From assembly GCF_012910715.1 (NCBI RefSeq), contig NZ_JABBHF010000006.1, positions 295,364-359,363 on the forward strand: DNA of 64,000 bases, written 5' to 3'. This document shows positions 28,887 through 37,812 of this stretch, in pieces (the first letter of the stretch is position 1; the number at the start of each line of letters is the position of its first letter). A program made the position numbers and the translations under genes. The notes below the pieces were generated by a model, which made no database searches, was not told where the DNA came from, and saw nothing but the letters and a program-made list of their open reading frames with translations. Source of the stretch: Flavivirga algicola. Lineage in GTDB: Bacteria; Bacteroidota; Bacteroidia; Flavobacteriales; Flavobacteriaceae.

Positions 28887-30230
28887 CTAAAAAAACAATG
28901 AAAAAAACGAAGCACATATAAAACCTGTAATTGCCAATAACGTTGTCATTATAGTCCAACTTCTAAAGGTTTGTTTTTCTGAAAGGCCCAAATACTTACC
29001 AACCAACCAAAATCCACTATCATTAACATGTGACAGAATACTGGCTCCTGATGCCACAGCAATTACCAGCAGTGCTTTTTGAGGATCGGAAATAGACTCG
29101 CCTAAAAGTGGCGCTGTAAGGCCTGCCGCTGTAATCATGGCCACGGTTGCTGATCCTTGTAAAACACGAATTACTGCCGCCGATAAAAACGAAAATAACA
29201 GAATACTAACCCCTTCATTTGCAAAATAACTGGCCAACATCTCTCCAGTCCCTGTATTTACAAGCATTTGTTTAAAAACACCTCCAGCTCCTGTTAGTAA
29301 AATTATAATCCCTGCTGGCGCCATAGATTGGGTGCTAATGTTTAATAATTGTTCTTTAGAAAACCCTCTTCGAGTTCCCAATAAATACCAGACCAAGAGA
29401 TTCGCTATGATTAAGGCTGAAAACGGATGCCCAATCATACTTATCCATTGTAGTATATTTTTTGGAAGACTCTGTGCTCCAAAAAATGGACTGTTTAATA
29501 CTGTATTTAAAACAATTAGGAAAATAGGAATGGTAATAATACCAATTATGGTTCCCACTGGTGGTACTTTTTTATGAGCTACTATTTCTGTATCCAGCTG
29601 TGGAGCTGATACGTGAATTTTATTTGCTATAAACCTGCCAAAAACAGGACCACATATTACAGCAGTTGGAATTCCCACTAGAAACCCAAAAAAGATAACC
29701 CATCCCAAATCTGCTTTTAAAATATCAGCTACAGCCACTGGACCAGGGGTTGGAGGAATAAACGAATGTGTAATGGCCAATCCTGCCAACAAAGGAATAC
29801 CATACAGCAATAAAGATTTACCTGTTTTTCTTTGCAGTGCATATATCATAGGAACCAAAATGATAAAAGCAACATCAAAAAACACTGGAATAGCTACAAT
29901 AAAGCCTGTTAACATCAATGCCCATGAAGATCGTTTTTCTCCAAACTTATCCAATAAATATGCGGCTAAAGATTCGGCACCCCCTGAATGCTCTAAAATA
30001 GCACCAAATATAGCTCCTAATCCCACCACCATGGCGACAAACCCAAGCGTACTCGCCATACCTTCCTGCATGGTTTTAATAATTATTAAGGGAGCCATTC
30101 CAGATAAAATACCCACAAGAATACTGGCAATTAATAGTGCAATAAAGGCTTGAATCTTAAAACGCAGTATCAATACCAATAATACTACGACTCCCAATAA
30201 TACAGAAGTTAAAAGAGAGTAATCTATCAT
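28887..30230 (-). CDS. gntP: GntP-family gluconate:proton symporter
   Basis: Inner-membrane permease for gluconate or related aldonates, with about twelve helices over 447 residues. Family landmarks are the GGAESLAAYLLDKFG region, the FIPPTPGPVAVADILKADLGW loop, typical of GntP/GntT, and ASILSHVNDSGFWLVGKYLGLS near the C-terminus. ATG 30230 is preferred; a TTG start at 30242 would overlap the upstream gene. It begins 2 bp after the stop of the gluconokinase/6-phosphogluconate dehydrogenase gene, so uptake and the next two catabolic steps are co-transcribed. Last gene of the leftward unit. Confidence 0.92.
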   Translation of the reverse strand: MIDYSLLTSVLLGVVVLLVLILRFKIQAFIALLIASILVGILSGMAPLIIIKTMQEGMASTLGFVAMVVGLGAIFGAILEHSGGAESLAAYLLDKFGEKRSSWALMLTGFIVAIPVFFDVAFIILVPMIYALQRKTGKSLLLYGIPLLAGLAITHSFIPPTPGPVAVADILKADLGWVIFFGFLVGIPTAVICGPVFGRFIANKIHVSAPQLDTEIVAHKKVPPVGTIIGIITIPIFLIVLNTVLNSPFFGAQSLPKNILQWISMIGHPFSALIIANLLVWYLLGTRRGFSKEQLLNISTQSMAPAGIIILLTGAGGVFKQMLVNTGTGEMLASYFANEGVSILLFSFLSAAVIRVLQGSATVAMITAAGLTAPLLGESISDPQKALLVIAVASGASILSHVNDSGFWLVGKYLGLSEKQTFRSWTIMTTLLAITGFICASFFSLFF

Positions 30231-30232
30231 AA

Positions 30233-32110
30233 TTAATACCAATTAGTATGAAAAAATTGATCTTCTTGAGCGTCGACTTTTTGATAAGTATGTGCCCCAA
30301 AATAATCACGTTGTGCCTGTATTAAGTTGGCTGGTAAGTTTTCGGTTGTTATAGCAATCCAATGATTATATGCCGACCAGAATGCATCAAAGGGGACTCT
30401 ATGGAACAAACTATAAGCAATATTCATTCTTATTTCCTTTTCCGTTGCAACCAATAACTCAAAGATATCTGGGTTATCTAAATAACTTTCATACTTTTTA
30501 AATACTTCTACAGATTGCTCCATAAATTTAGAACGAATAATACAGCCATTAGTCCAAATACGAGCAATTTCCGATATGTTTAAATGCCAATTATATGTTT
30601 TAGATGCGGATCTCATCAATTCAAATCCTTGATAGTGATTTATAATTCTAGCAAATCGATATGCTTCTTTTAAACTATTAACATTGATTGGGTCTACAGC
30701 TTTTAAATCTTTTTCAATAAGTTTTGATAATTGTTTTCTTTTTTCCTTGAAGGAGGATATATAACGTGCAAAAACAGCTGAAGACATCATAGTATTTACT
30801 GTTCCTAAATCGAAAGCCGCTTTTGTAGACCAAGAACCAGTTCCCTTGTTACCAGCTTTATCCAGAATAGTATCCAACACATACTTTCCGTTTTCTTTTG
30901 TCTTAAGAATATGAATCGTTATTTCTAATAGGTAACTGGATAAATCTGTGGTATGCCAATCCGATAAAATTGCAGCTATCTCTTCATTATCTTTAGTCAT
31001 AGCTAGTAAGGCATAAATTTCTGCCAATAATTGCATTTCTGCATATTCAATCCCATTGTGGACCATTTTCACAAAATGCCCTGCCCCTTCAGCGCCTACA
31101 TGTATGCAGCAAGTATTGCCATTTTTATCTTTCGCAGCGATTGCTTCTAAAACAGGCGCTACTATTTCGTAACTCGCTTTATCACCGCCAGGCATTATAG
31201 ACGGTCCTTTTCTTGCGCCTTCTTCTCCCCCCGAAACACCACATCCTATAAAATGGATTTGTTTATCTTTTAAATATTTAAATCTTTTATTTGTATCTAA
31301 ATAATGGGAATTACCGCCATCGATCAAAATATCACCTTCGGACAACAAGGGGACCAACGTTTCTATCAAAGAATCAATAGCATAGCCAGCCTTTATCATG
31401 ATGAGTATTTTTCTTGGGCGTTCCAGAGAATTGACAAATGCTTTTAGTTCGGTAAAGCCTTTTACTTGCTTACCTTCATCCACTTTACTCAAAAAATCCG
31501 TAACCTTATGTTCTTCTTCTGGAGCTATTCGGTTATACACAGATACTGCATACCCTTTTTCTGCAATATTGAGACTTAAGCTACTGCCCATAACGCCTAA
31601 ACCTATAACTCCAAAAAATGATTGGTTCATGTTTTTTAATTTTGAAATAATATTATCCGTAATTTTTTCAGGCGATTCAGAAATGTCCATATGTATCCCA
31701 TAGTCTGGCGCTTCTAGGTCATTAAATTGCGAGGCCAGCAAATCGGTAGCCATAAAATGTTCGCTTCTTTTTTCAATCCTATCCTTGATTAAATCCTGAC
31801 TGCCTGATAAATGCACCCATACAACATTACTAAATTTCGAAGTCAGTAATGTTCTATAAGTTTCTTTTAAAGCAGAGCAAGCTAAAATAGCCCCATTACC
31901 TCCTGCCCATATTTCGATATTTTTTGCAAGAGTAAGCAACCAAGGTAATCTATCTTCATCATTTAAAGATATTCCTTTTGCCATTTTATCAATATTGGAT
32001 TTTGGATGAAAATCGTCACCATCAAAAAAAGGTATGCTTACTTTTTGAGACAATAACTTGCCTATTGTTGTTTTTCCACATCCACTAACTCCTAAAAGTA
32101 TAATAATCAT
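30233..32110 (-). CDS. gntK-gnd: Gluconokinase / 6-phosphogluconate dehydrogenase fusion
   Basis: Bifunctional cytoplasmic enzyme of 625 residues. Residues 1-158 are a GntK-type kinase: P-loop GVSGCGKTT (7-15), DGDDFHPKSN, and ACSALKETYR. From about 164 a complete 6-phosphogluconate dehydrogenase follows: NADP site GVIGLGVMGSSL, the IDGGNSHYLDT and GCGVSGGEEGARKGPSIMPGG blocks, catalytic-region HNGIEYAEMQ, and DKAGNKGTGSWSTKAA. Together they convert gluconate through 6-phosphogluconate to ribulose-5-phosphate and CO2. Only about five residues link the domains. Met161 at the junction (ATG ending at 31630) would make a normal start for a stand-alone dehydrogenase. No stop or frameshift interrupts the frame. 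It precedes gntP by 2 bp. Confidence 0.93.
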   Translation of the reverse strand: MIIILLGVSGCGKTTIGKLLSQKVSIPFFDGDDFHPKSNIDKMAKGISLNDEDRLPWLLTLAKNIEIWAGGNGAILACSALKETYRTLLTSKFSNVVWVHLSGSQDLIKDRIEKRSEHFMATDLLASQFNDLEAPDYGIHMDISESPEKITDNIISKLKNMNQSFFGVIGLGVMGSSLSLNIAEKGYAVSVYNRIAPEEEHKVTDFLSKVDEGKQVKGFTELKAFVNSLERPRKILIMIKAGYAIDSLIETLVPLLSEGDILIDGGNSHYLDTNKRFKYLKDKQIHFIGCGVSGGEEGARKGPSIMPGGDKASYEIVAPVLEAIAAKDKNGNTCCIHVGAEGAGHFVKMVHNGIEYAEMQLLAEIYALLAMTKDNEEIAAILSDWHTTDLSSYLLEITIHILKTKENGKYVLDTILDKAGNKGTGSWSTKAAFDLGTVNTMMSSAVFARYISSFKEKRKQLSKLIEKDLKAVDPINVNSLKEAYRFARIINHYQGFELMRSASKTYNWHLNISEIARIWTNGCIIRSKFMEQSVEVFKKYESYLDNPDIFELLVATEKEIRMNIAYSLFHRVPFDAFWSAYNHWIAITTENLPANLIQAQRDYFGAHTYQKVDAQEDQFFHTNWY

Positions 32111-32115
32111 TGGTG

Positions 32116-34359
32116 TTATTTTTTAAGATAGAAAGTACCTTTTAATCCAGATGCGGCATTAGAACCAACCCAAATATTAAAATCGCCTTCTTCTGCAGCA
32201 TGGATTCCTTTATGATTTGTAAATTCTAGTTGTTCGGCCAAAATTTTAAAGGTCACTTCTTTAGTTTCACCAATATTTAAATCTACATGTTGAAATCCTT
32301 TTAATTCCCTAACAGGTCGTGTAATACTACCTACAACATCTTGAGTATAAAGCTGTACAACTTCTTTACCTGCCCGTTCTCCTATATTGGTTATAGAAGT
32401 TTTTATAATTAAGGTTTCAGCAAAACCAATGGTATCTTTAGATATTTGTAAATCATCATACTTAAAATCTGTATACCCCAAGCCAAAACCGAATGGAAAA
32501 TGCGGTGTGTAACCAATATCTAAATAATGAGAGTCATTTCCTAAAGAGCTTTGCCAAGCGCCAACAGGAATATCGTACATGGCCACATAATCTTCTTTAT
32601 TTGCTGGTCTTCCCGTACTTTTATGATTATAAAAATAGGGCAATTGTCCAGCTTCTTTTGGCCAAGAAACGGGTAGCCTTCCTTCTGGCTCTCTTACCCC
32701 ATAAATAATTTCCCGTAACGCCATTCCCCCCATAGTACCAGGATGCCAGGATATTAAAACGGCATCTACATCATCTATAATATTTGTAATGGTAATTGGT
32801 CTTCCTGCCATAATAACTAAAACAATTGGTTTCCCTGTTTTATGTAATATTTTAATTAAATCTTCTTGTGCACCAGGTAAATCTATAGTAGCTCTGCTAT
32901 GTGCTTCACCAGATAAAATAGCTTCTTCTCCTCCAACAAACACAATAATATCTGAATCCTTAACAGCATTAACAGCTTTTTGAAACTGTTCTTTAGACTG
33001 GTCTCTACTATGTGTTAATGCTGAAACGTATTTAAAATTAACATCTGCCTCTTTAAAAGCTTTTAAAGGCGTTATGGTATGTTCTTTTTCACCATCGAAT
33101 GTCCAGGTTCCCATTTGATCTAATGGCGCATCTGCCAAGGGGCCTATAAGCGCTACTTTTGTATCACTTGACAAAGGTAATATCTGCTTATTTTTTAGCA
33201 GTACCGAGCCCTTAATAGCTGCTTCTTTCGCTTCTGCTAAGTGCGCTTCTTTATAAAAGTTTGCTTCATTAGCTTTATCTCGATACGGTGTTTCAAATAA
33301 ACCTAATCTCAATTTTATTCTTAATATATTCTTCACAAATTCGTCTAATTGACGCTCTGTGACCTTACCTTCTTTGATCAAATCTTTTAAATGATGTTCA
33401 TATGCTTTGCTGGTCATTTCCATGTCCATTCCTGCATTAGCTGCCAATTCCCCTGCTTGTTTTTCATCCTTTGCATAACCATGGGCTATCATTTCTACTA
33501 CAGAATCCCAGTCACTTACCACAAAACCATCAAACTTTAATTCGTCCCTTAAAACGTCCTTCAATAAAAATTCGTTTCCTGTTGCTGGAATACCATTTAT
33601 TTCATTGAAGGAGGTCATTACGGTTGCTGCTCCTGCACCTAAAGCGGATTCAAAAGGTGGTAAATATACATTACGCATTAAAGGTTCTGGAATTATGGTG
33701 GTATTATAATCCCTTCCCCCCATAACAGCACCATACCCGATATAATGTTTAGCACAAGCCGCAATACTTGTTGGGCTGTTTAAAGAATCACCCTGAAAGC
33801 CCTGAATATAGGCTTTTCCTAAAACGGAAGCCAAATAGGGGTCTTCACCAGGAGATTCTGCAATCCTACCCCAGCGGCTATCTCTGGCAATATCTAGCAT
33901 TGGAGCAAAAGTCCAACGAATTCCAACCGAACTAGCTTCTATGGCTGCTATACGAGATGATGATTTTGCAATATCTGTATCCCAAGAAGCTGCTAAGCCA
34001 ATGGGAATTGGAAATATCGTCTTAAAACCATGAATAACATCACGCCCAAAAATTAAGGGGATTTTATTCGGACTTTCTTCTACGGCTATTTTTTGAAGTT
34101 CATCTACAAACTCAACTTTCATAACGTTTAATAAAGCTCCTACTTTACCCTGTCTTACATCCTCCTTTAGTTCTTCTGATAAGGTTTTAGCTCTACTAGA
34201 TGTTCCTCTTAAATTAGTCTGCCCTATTTTATCATCTATGGACATTGTGGCCAATACACTATCTATAAATTTCTCTTCAATAGTATGCTTCGTTATAGAA
34301 ACTTTACTTTGAGAACAACTCATTAATGTGACGGCTATAATTATTAAATAATATTTCAT
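32116..34359 (-). CDS. GH3 beta-glucosidase, BglX-like lipoprotein
   Basis: Glycoside hydrolase family 3 enzyme that would release terminal beta-linked sugars from oligosaccharides. Blocks in order: TFAPMLDIARDSRWGRIAESPGEDPYL, AACAKHYIGYG, VMTSFNEINGIPATGN, and FDGFVVSDWDSV with the nucleophile Asp (residue 283 from the start chosen). After the (alpha/beta)6 domain comes a fibronectin-III-like C-terminal domain. I start at ATG 34359 because it gives a lipoprotein signal (YYLIIIAVTLMSC); ATG 34398 in frame adds 13 residues. Probably periplasmic, membrane-anchored. Close to E. coli BglX in motif wording; linkage specificity is uncertain. It is the third enzyme gene after the esterase and another GH3. 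Confidence 0.9.
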   Translation of the reverse strand: MKYYLIIIAVTLMSCSQSKVSITKHTIEEKFIDSVLATMSIDDKIGQTNLRGTSSRAKTLSEELKEDVRQGKVGALLNVMKVEFVDELQKIAVEESPNKIPLIFGRDVIHGFKTIFPIPIGLAASWDTDIAKSSSRIAAIEASSVGIRWTFAPMLDIARDSRWGRIAESPGEDPYLASVLGKAYIQGFQGDSLNSPTSIAACAKHYIGYGAVMGGRDYNTTIIPEPLMRNVYLPPFESALGAGAATVMTSFNEINGIPATGNEFLLKDVLRDELKFDGFVVSDWDSVVEMIAHGYAKDEKQAGELAANAGMDMEMTSKAYEHHLKDLIKEGKVTERQLDEFVKNILRIKLRLGLFETPYRDKANEANFYKEAHLAEAKEAAIKGSVLLKNKQILPLSSDTKVALIGPLADAPLDQMGTWTFDGEKEHTITPLKAFKEADVNFKYVSALTHSRDQSKEQFQKAVNAVKDSDIIVFVGGEEAILSGEAHSRATIDLPGAQEDLIKILHKTGKPIVLVIMAGRPITITNIIDDVDAVLISWHPGTMGGMALREIIYGVREPEGRLPVSWPKEAGQLPYFYNHKSTGRPANKEDYVAMYDIPVGAWQSSLGNDSHYLDIGYTPHFPFGFGLGYTDFKYDDLQISKDTIGFAETLIIKTSITNIGERAGKEVVQLYTQDVVGSITRPVRELKGFQHVDLNIGETKEVTFKILAEQLEFTNHKGIHAAEEGDFNIWVGSNAASGLKGTFYLKK

Positions 34360-34446
34360 TAAACTAGTTTTTAAACATTTAAGCTTTTCAAACGTCATGA
34401 TGTCATGATGGTTGCAATGACTCTTCTTGTTCCTTAAATGTTCTTA

Positions 34447-36636
34447 TTATTTGATTTCAAATTTTATTTTCTTGGAAATATTATTGGAGGCATTTCCTAT
34501 ATATGCGGTATAATTTCCTTTTTCCAGATTCCAATCTTTAATAGCTTCATCATAAAAGGCTAGATCGTTTACATTAATTGTTATTTGGACTGGCTCTGAC
34601 AGTCCTCTCTTAACAACAATTTTCTTAAACCCCTTTAGTTCTTTAAGCGCTCTTTTTACTTTAGATTTTGACTTTCCAACATAAACCTGAACCACTTCTG
34701 CACCATCTACAATTCCTGTATTTGAAACGGTTCCTGAAATGGTTATTTGTTCTCCTTTTGTATACGTTTTTTTGTTAAGCTTAAAGTCTGATAATTCGAA
34801 AGATGTATAAGACATCCCTTCACCAAAGGCAAATAATGGTTTGATTTTTTTTGTGTCGTGCCAGCGGTATCCAACCAAAATATCTTCTTTATAAAATTGA
34901 TTTATACTATCGCCAGGATAAGACAGCTCTCCAAAATAATGTGCTGCATTATCTTTTAATTTTATTGGAAAGGAAAACGGTAATTTTCCCGAGGGGTTAA
35001 CATCGCCACTAATTACATCAGCCAAAGCATCTCCTGCTATACTACCCAGGTACCAGCCTTGAATGAGTCCATTGATTTTATCTAACCATGGCATTTCTAC
35101 CGCATTTCCTGTTATTAGCACCACGCCAATATTTTTGTTAACTGCCATAATATCATTTAGTAAATCATCTTGCCCAAAAGGCAGTTCGAATTGTTTTCTA
35201 TCCGCACCTTCACAATCTTGAAGATGACTTTTACTTAGCCCGCCAATAAACAAGACGACATCTGCTTTTTTAGCAATTTCAATGGCTTCAACCTTAAGAG
35301 AATCTGCATCGTATGGTGATGGAAGTATTTGATCGTATACGGATGGCCCCGAAGCAAATCCCATAGCATGTACAATCTGGGCATTTTTATATCGTTTTTT
35401 TATGCCCTCTAATGGTGAAATTTCAAATTGTGGCTTTAACTCAGATGAACCGCCTCCTGCTGTCATTGAACGTTTTGCGTTTTCTCCTATTACTGCAATG
35501 GTCAGTCCTTCGCGATCTTCTATAGGAAAGAAATTTTCCTTGTTTTTTAACAAGACTATACCTTCAGTCGCTACTTTGCGTGCCACATGGTGATGCTCTA
35601 CATTATTCATTTTACCCAAAGGGCGATTCGAATTCATATTCGTTCTAAGCATTAATCTTAAAATGCGTCTTGCTTTGTCATTAACAATGGCTTCATCAAC
35701 TTCTCCTTTTTTAAGTAGTTTCAAAAAAGGTGATGCCAAATAATAATGCTCATAATGATTGAGTGTTGTAGTTCCCAGTCCGTCAGTCCCAGTTCCCATT
35801 TCCATATCTAAACCAAACATAGCAGCTTCATAAGTATTATGGGCCCCTCCCCAATCACTTATAACAACACCATCAAAACCCCAATCTGTTTTTAAAATTT
35901 TGTTTAAGAGCAATTCGTTATGGCAGCAATATTGGCCTCTAAATTTGTTATAGGCTCCCATCATGGCCCAAGCCCCACCTTCAATAACTGATGCTTTGAA
36001 AGCTGGTAAATAAATCTCATATAGTGCCCTATCGCTTACCTCAACATTAATATGGTCTCTCCAAAGTTCCTGGTTATTCAATGCAAAGTGCTTTACACAA
36101 GCAGCTACACCATTTTCTTGTACACCTTTCACATAAGGAACTACTAACTTAGAAGCCAAATAGGGGTCTTCACCCATGTATTCAAAGTTTCTTCCATTTA
36201 ATGGTGTTCTGTAAATATTAACACCTGGTCCTAAAAGCACATCCTTTTTTCTGTATCGCGCTTCTTCTCCAACACTAATACCATAAGATTTAGCCAAGTC
36301 TGGATTAAATGTAGACGCCAGACAGGTTAATGCAGGAAAAGCCGTAATGGAATCATTGCTCCATTCTGCATATCCCCAGTTGTCCCAATTTATTTCTGCC
36401 CTTACACCATGAGGACCATCAGACATCCATACTTCGGGGATGCCAAGACGTGGAACGCCTGGTGTACTAAACTTAGACTGCGCATGACACATAGCTACTT
36501 TTTCTTCCAGGGTCAACAAAGAAAGTATGCTATCTATCTTTTCTTCTACTATTCGATCTTTCTGTGCATTCACTATACTACTCATAAATACTATAAAAAC
36601 TAAAAAAAAGGGGGTTATATAAAATTGCTTTATCAT
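34447..36636 (-). CDS. GH3 beta-glycosidase, second copy, periplasmic
   Basis: Full-length GH3 protein (729 residues) of a different subgroup from its neighbour. A cleavable signal peptide ends at SSIVNAQ. It then has MSDGPHGVRAEI, GPGVNIYRTPLNGRNFEYMGEDPYL, CVKHFALNNQELWRDHINVEV and WGFDGVVISDWGGAHN with nucleophile Asp261. A fibronectin-III-like domain ends the protein. This wording (PHGVR, NGRNFEY) resembles beta-glucosidases acting on beta-glucans or xylo-oligosaccharides. It overlaps the esterase gene by 4 bp. Confidence 0.9.
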   Translation of the reverse strand: MIKQFYITPFFLVFIVFMSSIVNAQKDRIVEEKIDSILSLLTLEEKVAMCHAQSKFSTPGVPRLGIPEVWMSDGPHGVRAEINWDNWGYAEWSNDSITAFPALTCLASTFNPDLAKSYGISVGEEARYRKKDVLLGPGVNIYRTPLNGRNFEYMGEDPYLASKLVVPYVKGVQENGVAACVKHFALNNQELWRDHINVEVSDRALYEIYLPAFKASVIEGGAWAMMGAYNKFRGQYCCHNELLLNKILKTDWGFDGVVISDWGGAHNTYEAAMFGLDMEMGTGTDGLGTTTLNHYEHYYLASPFLKLLKKGEVDEAIVNDKARRILRLMLRTNMNSNRPLGKMNNVEHHHVARKVATEGIVLLKNKENFFPIEDREGLTIAVIGENAKRSMTAGGGSSELKPQFEISPLEGIKKRYKNAQIVHAMGFASGPSVYDQILPSPYDADSLKVEAIEIAKKADVVLFIGGLSKSHLQDCEGADRKQFELPFGQDDLLNDIMAVNKNIGVVLITGNAVEMPWLDKINGLIQGWYLGSIAGDALADVISGDVNPSGKLPFSFPIKLKDNAAHYFGELSYPGDSINQFYKEDILVGYRWHDTKKIKPLFAFGEGMSYTSFELSDFKLNKKTYTKGEQITISGTVSNTGIVDGAEVVQVYVGKSKSKVKRALKELKGFKKIVVKRGLSEPVQITINVNDLAFYDEAIKDWNLEKGNYTAYIGNASNNISKKIKFEIK

Positions 36637-37517
36637 AATTTTTCTCGAGATAAATTGGTTTTTCGTTTTTTTGAAAAAAGCCAGGGTATTAATTCGGCTT
36701 CGTTAAATGCTTTCTTAAATGATTCGCCATGACCTGTATTTTTATATTCTGTATATCTTACATCGGAATGACTTTCTGACAATAATTTAAACATTGTCCT
36801 TGATCCTGCTACAGGGTTCCATTTATCTATATCTCCATGAAATATCCAAAATGGAATATGCTTTATTTTTTCTAGTTGGTTTGGGTCTGAATAACCGGCC
36901 ATAGGAACAGCACCTGCAAACAAATGTGGTTTTCTTGCCGTGAATTCCCAAGTTCCAAAACCACCCATAGATAAACCTATAATATAAACCCTATCTGGGT
37001 CTATATTTTTATCTTTAATTATCTGCTCTATCAACTCTAGTGCTGCTTCTCCTGATTCTGAAGGTTGTTGGCCCATGGTATAAGTACCGTTATCTCCTAA
37101 CCCTTTAAAAGGTGTTTCTGGTGAATTACCAACCCATTTTGCCCACTCTTCATTTTTAGTTTTATCAGAGCATTGCGGTACTAAAATGTAGCAAGGATAT
37201 TTTAATTGCATTTTTGTTGTTAATAATGAATTTGAACCTATAATTATTCCTGCTTCATGATATATTTGAGCACTATTGTCAATGCCTCTATCTCCTCTTC
37301 CGTGCAAAAAAACCACCAAAGGTATTTTTTCTTTTTTCTTATCAATTGGGCTAAACAAACGATAAGGCATTTGCATACCATTTGACGATGGAAAAAAATG
37401 TTTTACCATTAAAGAGTCAATAACTTGTGAATCCATTTTTAAAGTTTCTCCTTGAGCATTAAAGCTTAAGCAACTTGAAAAAATAAATAGGACAAATGAT
37501 ATGGATAATTTTAACAT
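36633..37517 (-). CDS. Secreted alpha/beta-hydrolase, CE1/PHB-depolymerase-like esterase
   Basis: 294-residue serine esterase with a signal peptide (residues 1-21, ending SFNAQ). The fold is shown by PLVVFLHGRGDRG (oxyanion region), nucleophile Ser183 in GLSMGGFGTWEF, an acidic residue in WIFHGDIDKWNPV and His263 in NTGHGES. The family includes feruloyl- and acetyl-esterases and peptidase-like hydrolases; in this setting it probably removes acyl groups from the glycan so that the GH3 enzymes can act. It is the first gene of its unit, about 100 bp downstream of a predicted sigma-factor promoter. Confidence 0.85.
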   Translation of the reverse strand: MLKLSISFVLFIFSSCLSFNAQGETLKMDSQVIDSLMVKHFFPSSNGMQMPYRLFSPIDKKKEKIPLVVFLHGRGDRGIDNSAQIYHEAGIIIGSNSLLTTKMQLKYPCYILVPQCSDKTKNEEWAKWVGNSPETPFKGLGDNGTYTMGQQPSESGEAALELIEQIIKDKNIDPDRVYIIGLSMGGFGTWEFTARKPHLFAGAVPMAGYSDPNQLEKIKHIPFWIFHGDIDKWNPVAGSRTMFKLLSESHSDVRYTEYKNTGHGESFKKAFNEAELIPWLFSKKRKTNLSREKL

Positions 37518-37545
37518 CTTTACTGATTCTAAAACGTTGAAACCT

Positions 37546-37565
37546 CCCTTAACTTAAGTTAAGGG
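37546..37565. promoter_or_regulatory. Perfect 20-bp palindrome upstream of the esterase
   Basis: CCCTTAACTTAAGTTAAGGG reads the same on both strands. It lies 29 bp before the esterase ATG, downstream of the predicted promoter, so it is either an operator or a hairpin in the 5' leader. No T-run follows it on either strand, which argues against a terminator. Confidence 0.5.
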
Positions 37566-37620
37566 CAGTCAACGCAAAAACTAAACAAAATCAAAATTTC
37601 TGTTATAAAAACTCTTTATT

Positions 37621-37653
37621 ATTAAGACCCATAAAAAAGAAAAACGGGTAGCA
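37621..37653 (-). promoter_or_regulatory. Putative ECF-sigma promoter A
   Basis: On the plus strand: ATTAAGACCC, a 15-bp AT-rich spacer, GGGTAGCA. The identical flanks and identical spacing occur at 47673-47705. Read leftward this is TGCTACCC-N15-GGGTCTTAAT, a layout that fits -35 and -10 boxes of an alternative sigma factor, with a start site about 95 nt before the esterase ATG. A FecI-like sigma factor is encoded in the same locus. Confidence 0.55.
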
Positions 37654-37778
37654 TTAAAATGATGAATATACTTTCAAAAAAAGAAGAAAAGCTATTTGTA
37701 ATAACTAGATTGTAAGTAGCGGGACAAAAAACACATATTAAACAACACAAAATCAATACATTGTATAAAATTCATATA

Positions 37779-37800
37779 TAAAAGACTATTCATCAATAGT
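37779..37800 (-). terminator. Weak terminator after the cytochrome gene
   Basis: Six-bp stem ACTATT/AATAGT with a 4-nt loop, followed on the minus strand by CTTTTATAT. It lies 13 bp past the cytochrome stop. Short and AT-rich, so low confidence. Confidence 0.3.
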
Positions 37801-37812
37801 ATTTTAATTTGA

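Larger units (their letters stand above)
37518..37812. other. Intergenic region ahead of the esterase unit
   Basis: 295 bp between the cytochrome and esterase genes, both leftward. From right to left it holds a weak terminator-like hairpin (37779-37800), a 33-bp element shared with the region upstream of the FecR stub (37621-37653) and a perfect 20-bp palindrome (37546-37565). This layout marks the end of one transcript and the start of another. Confidence 0.6.
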
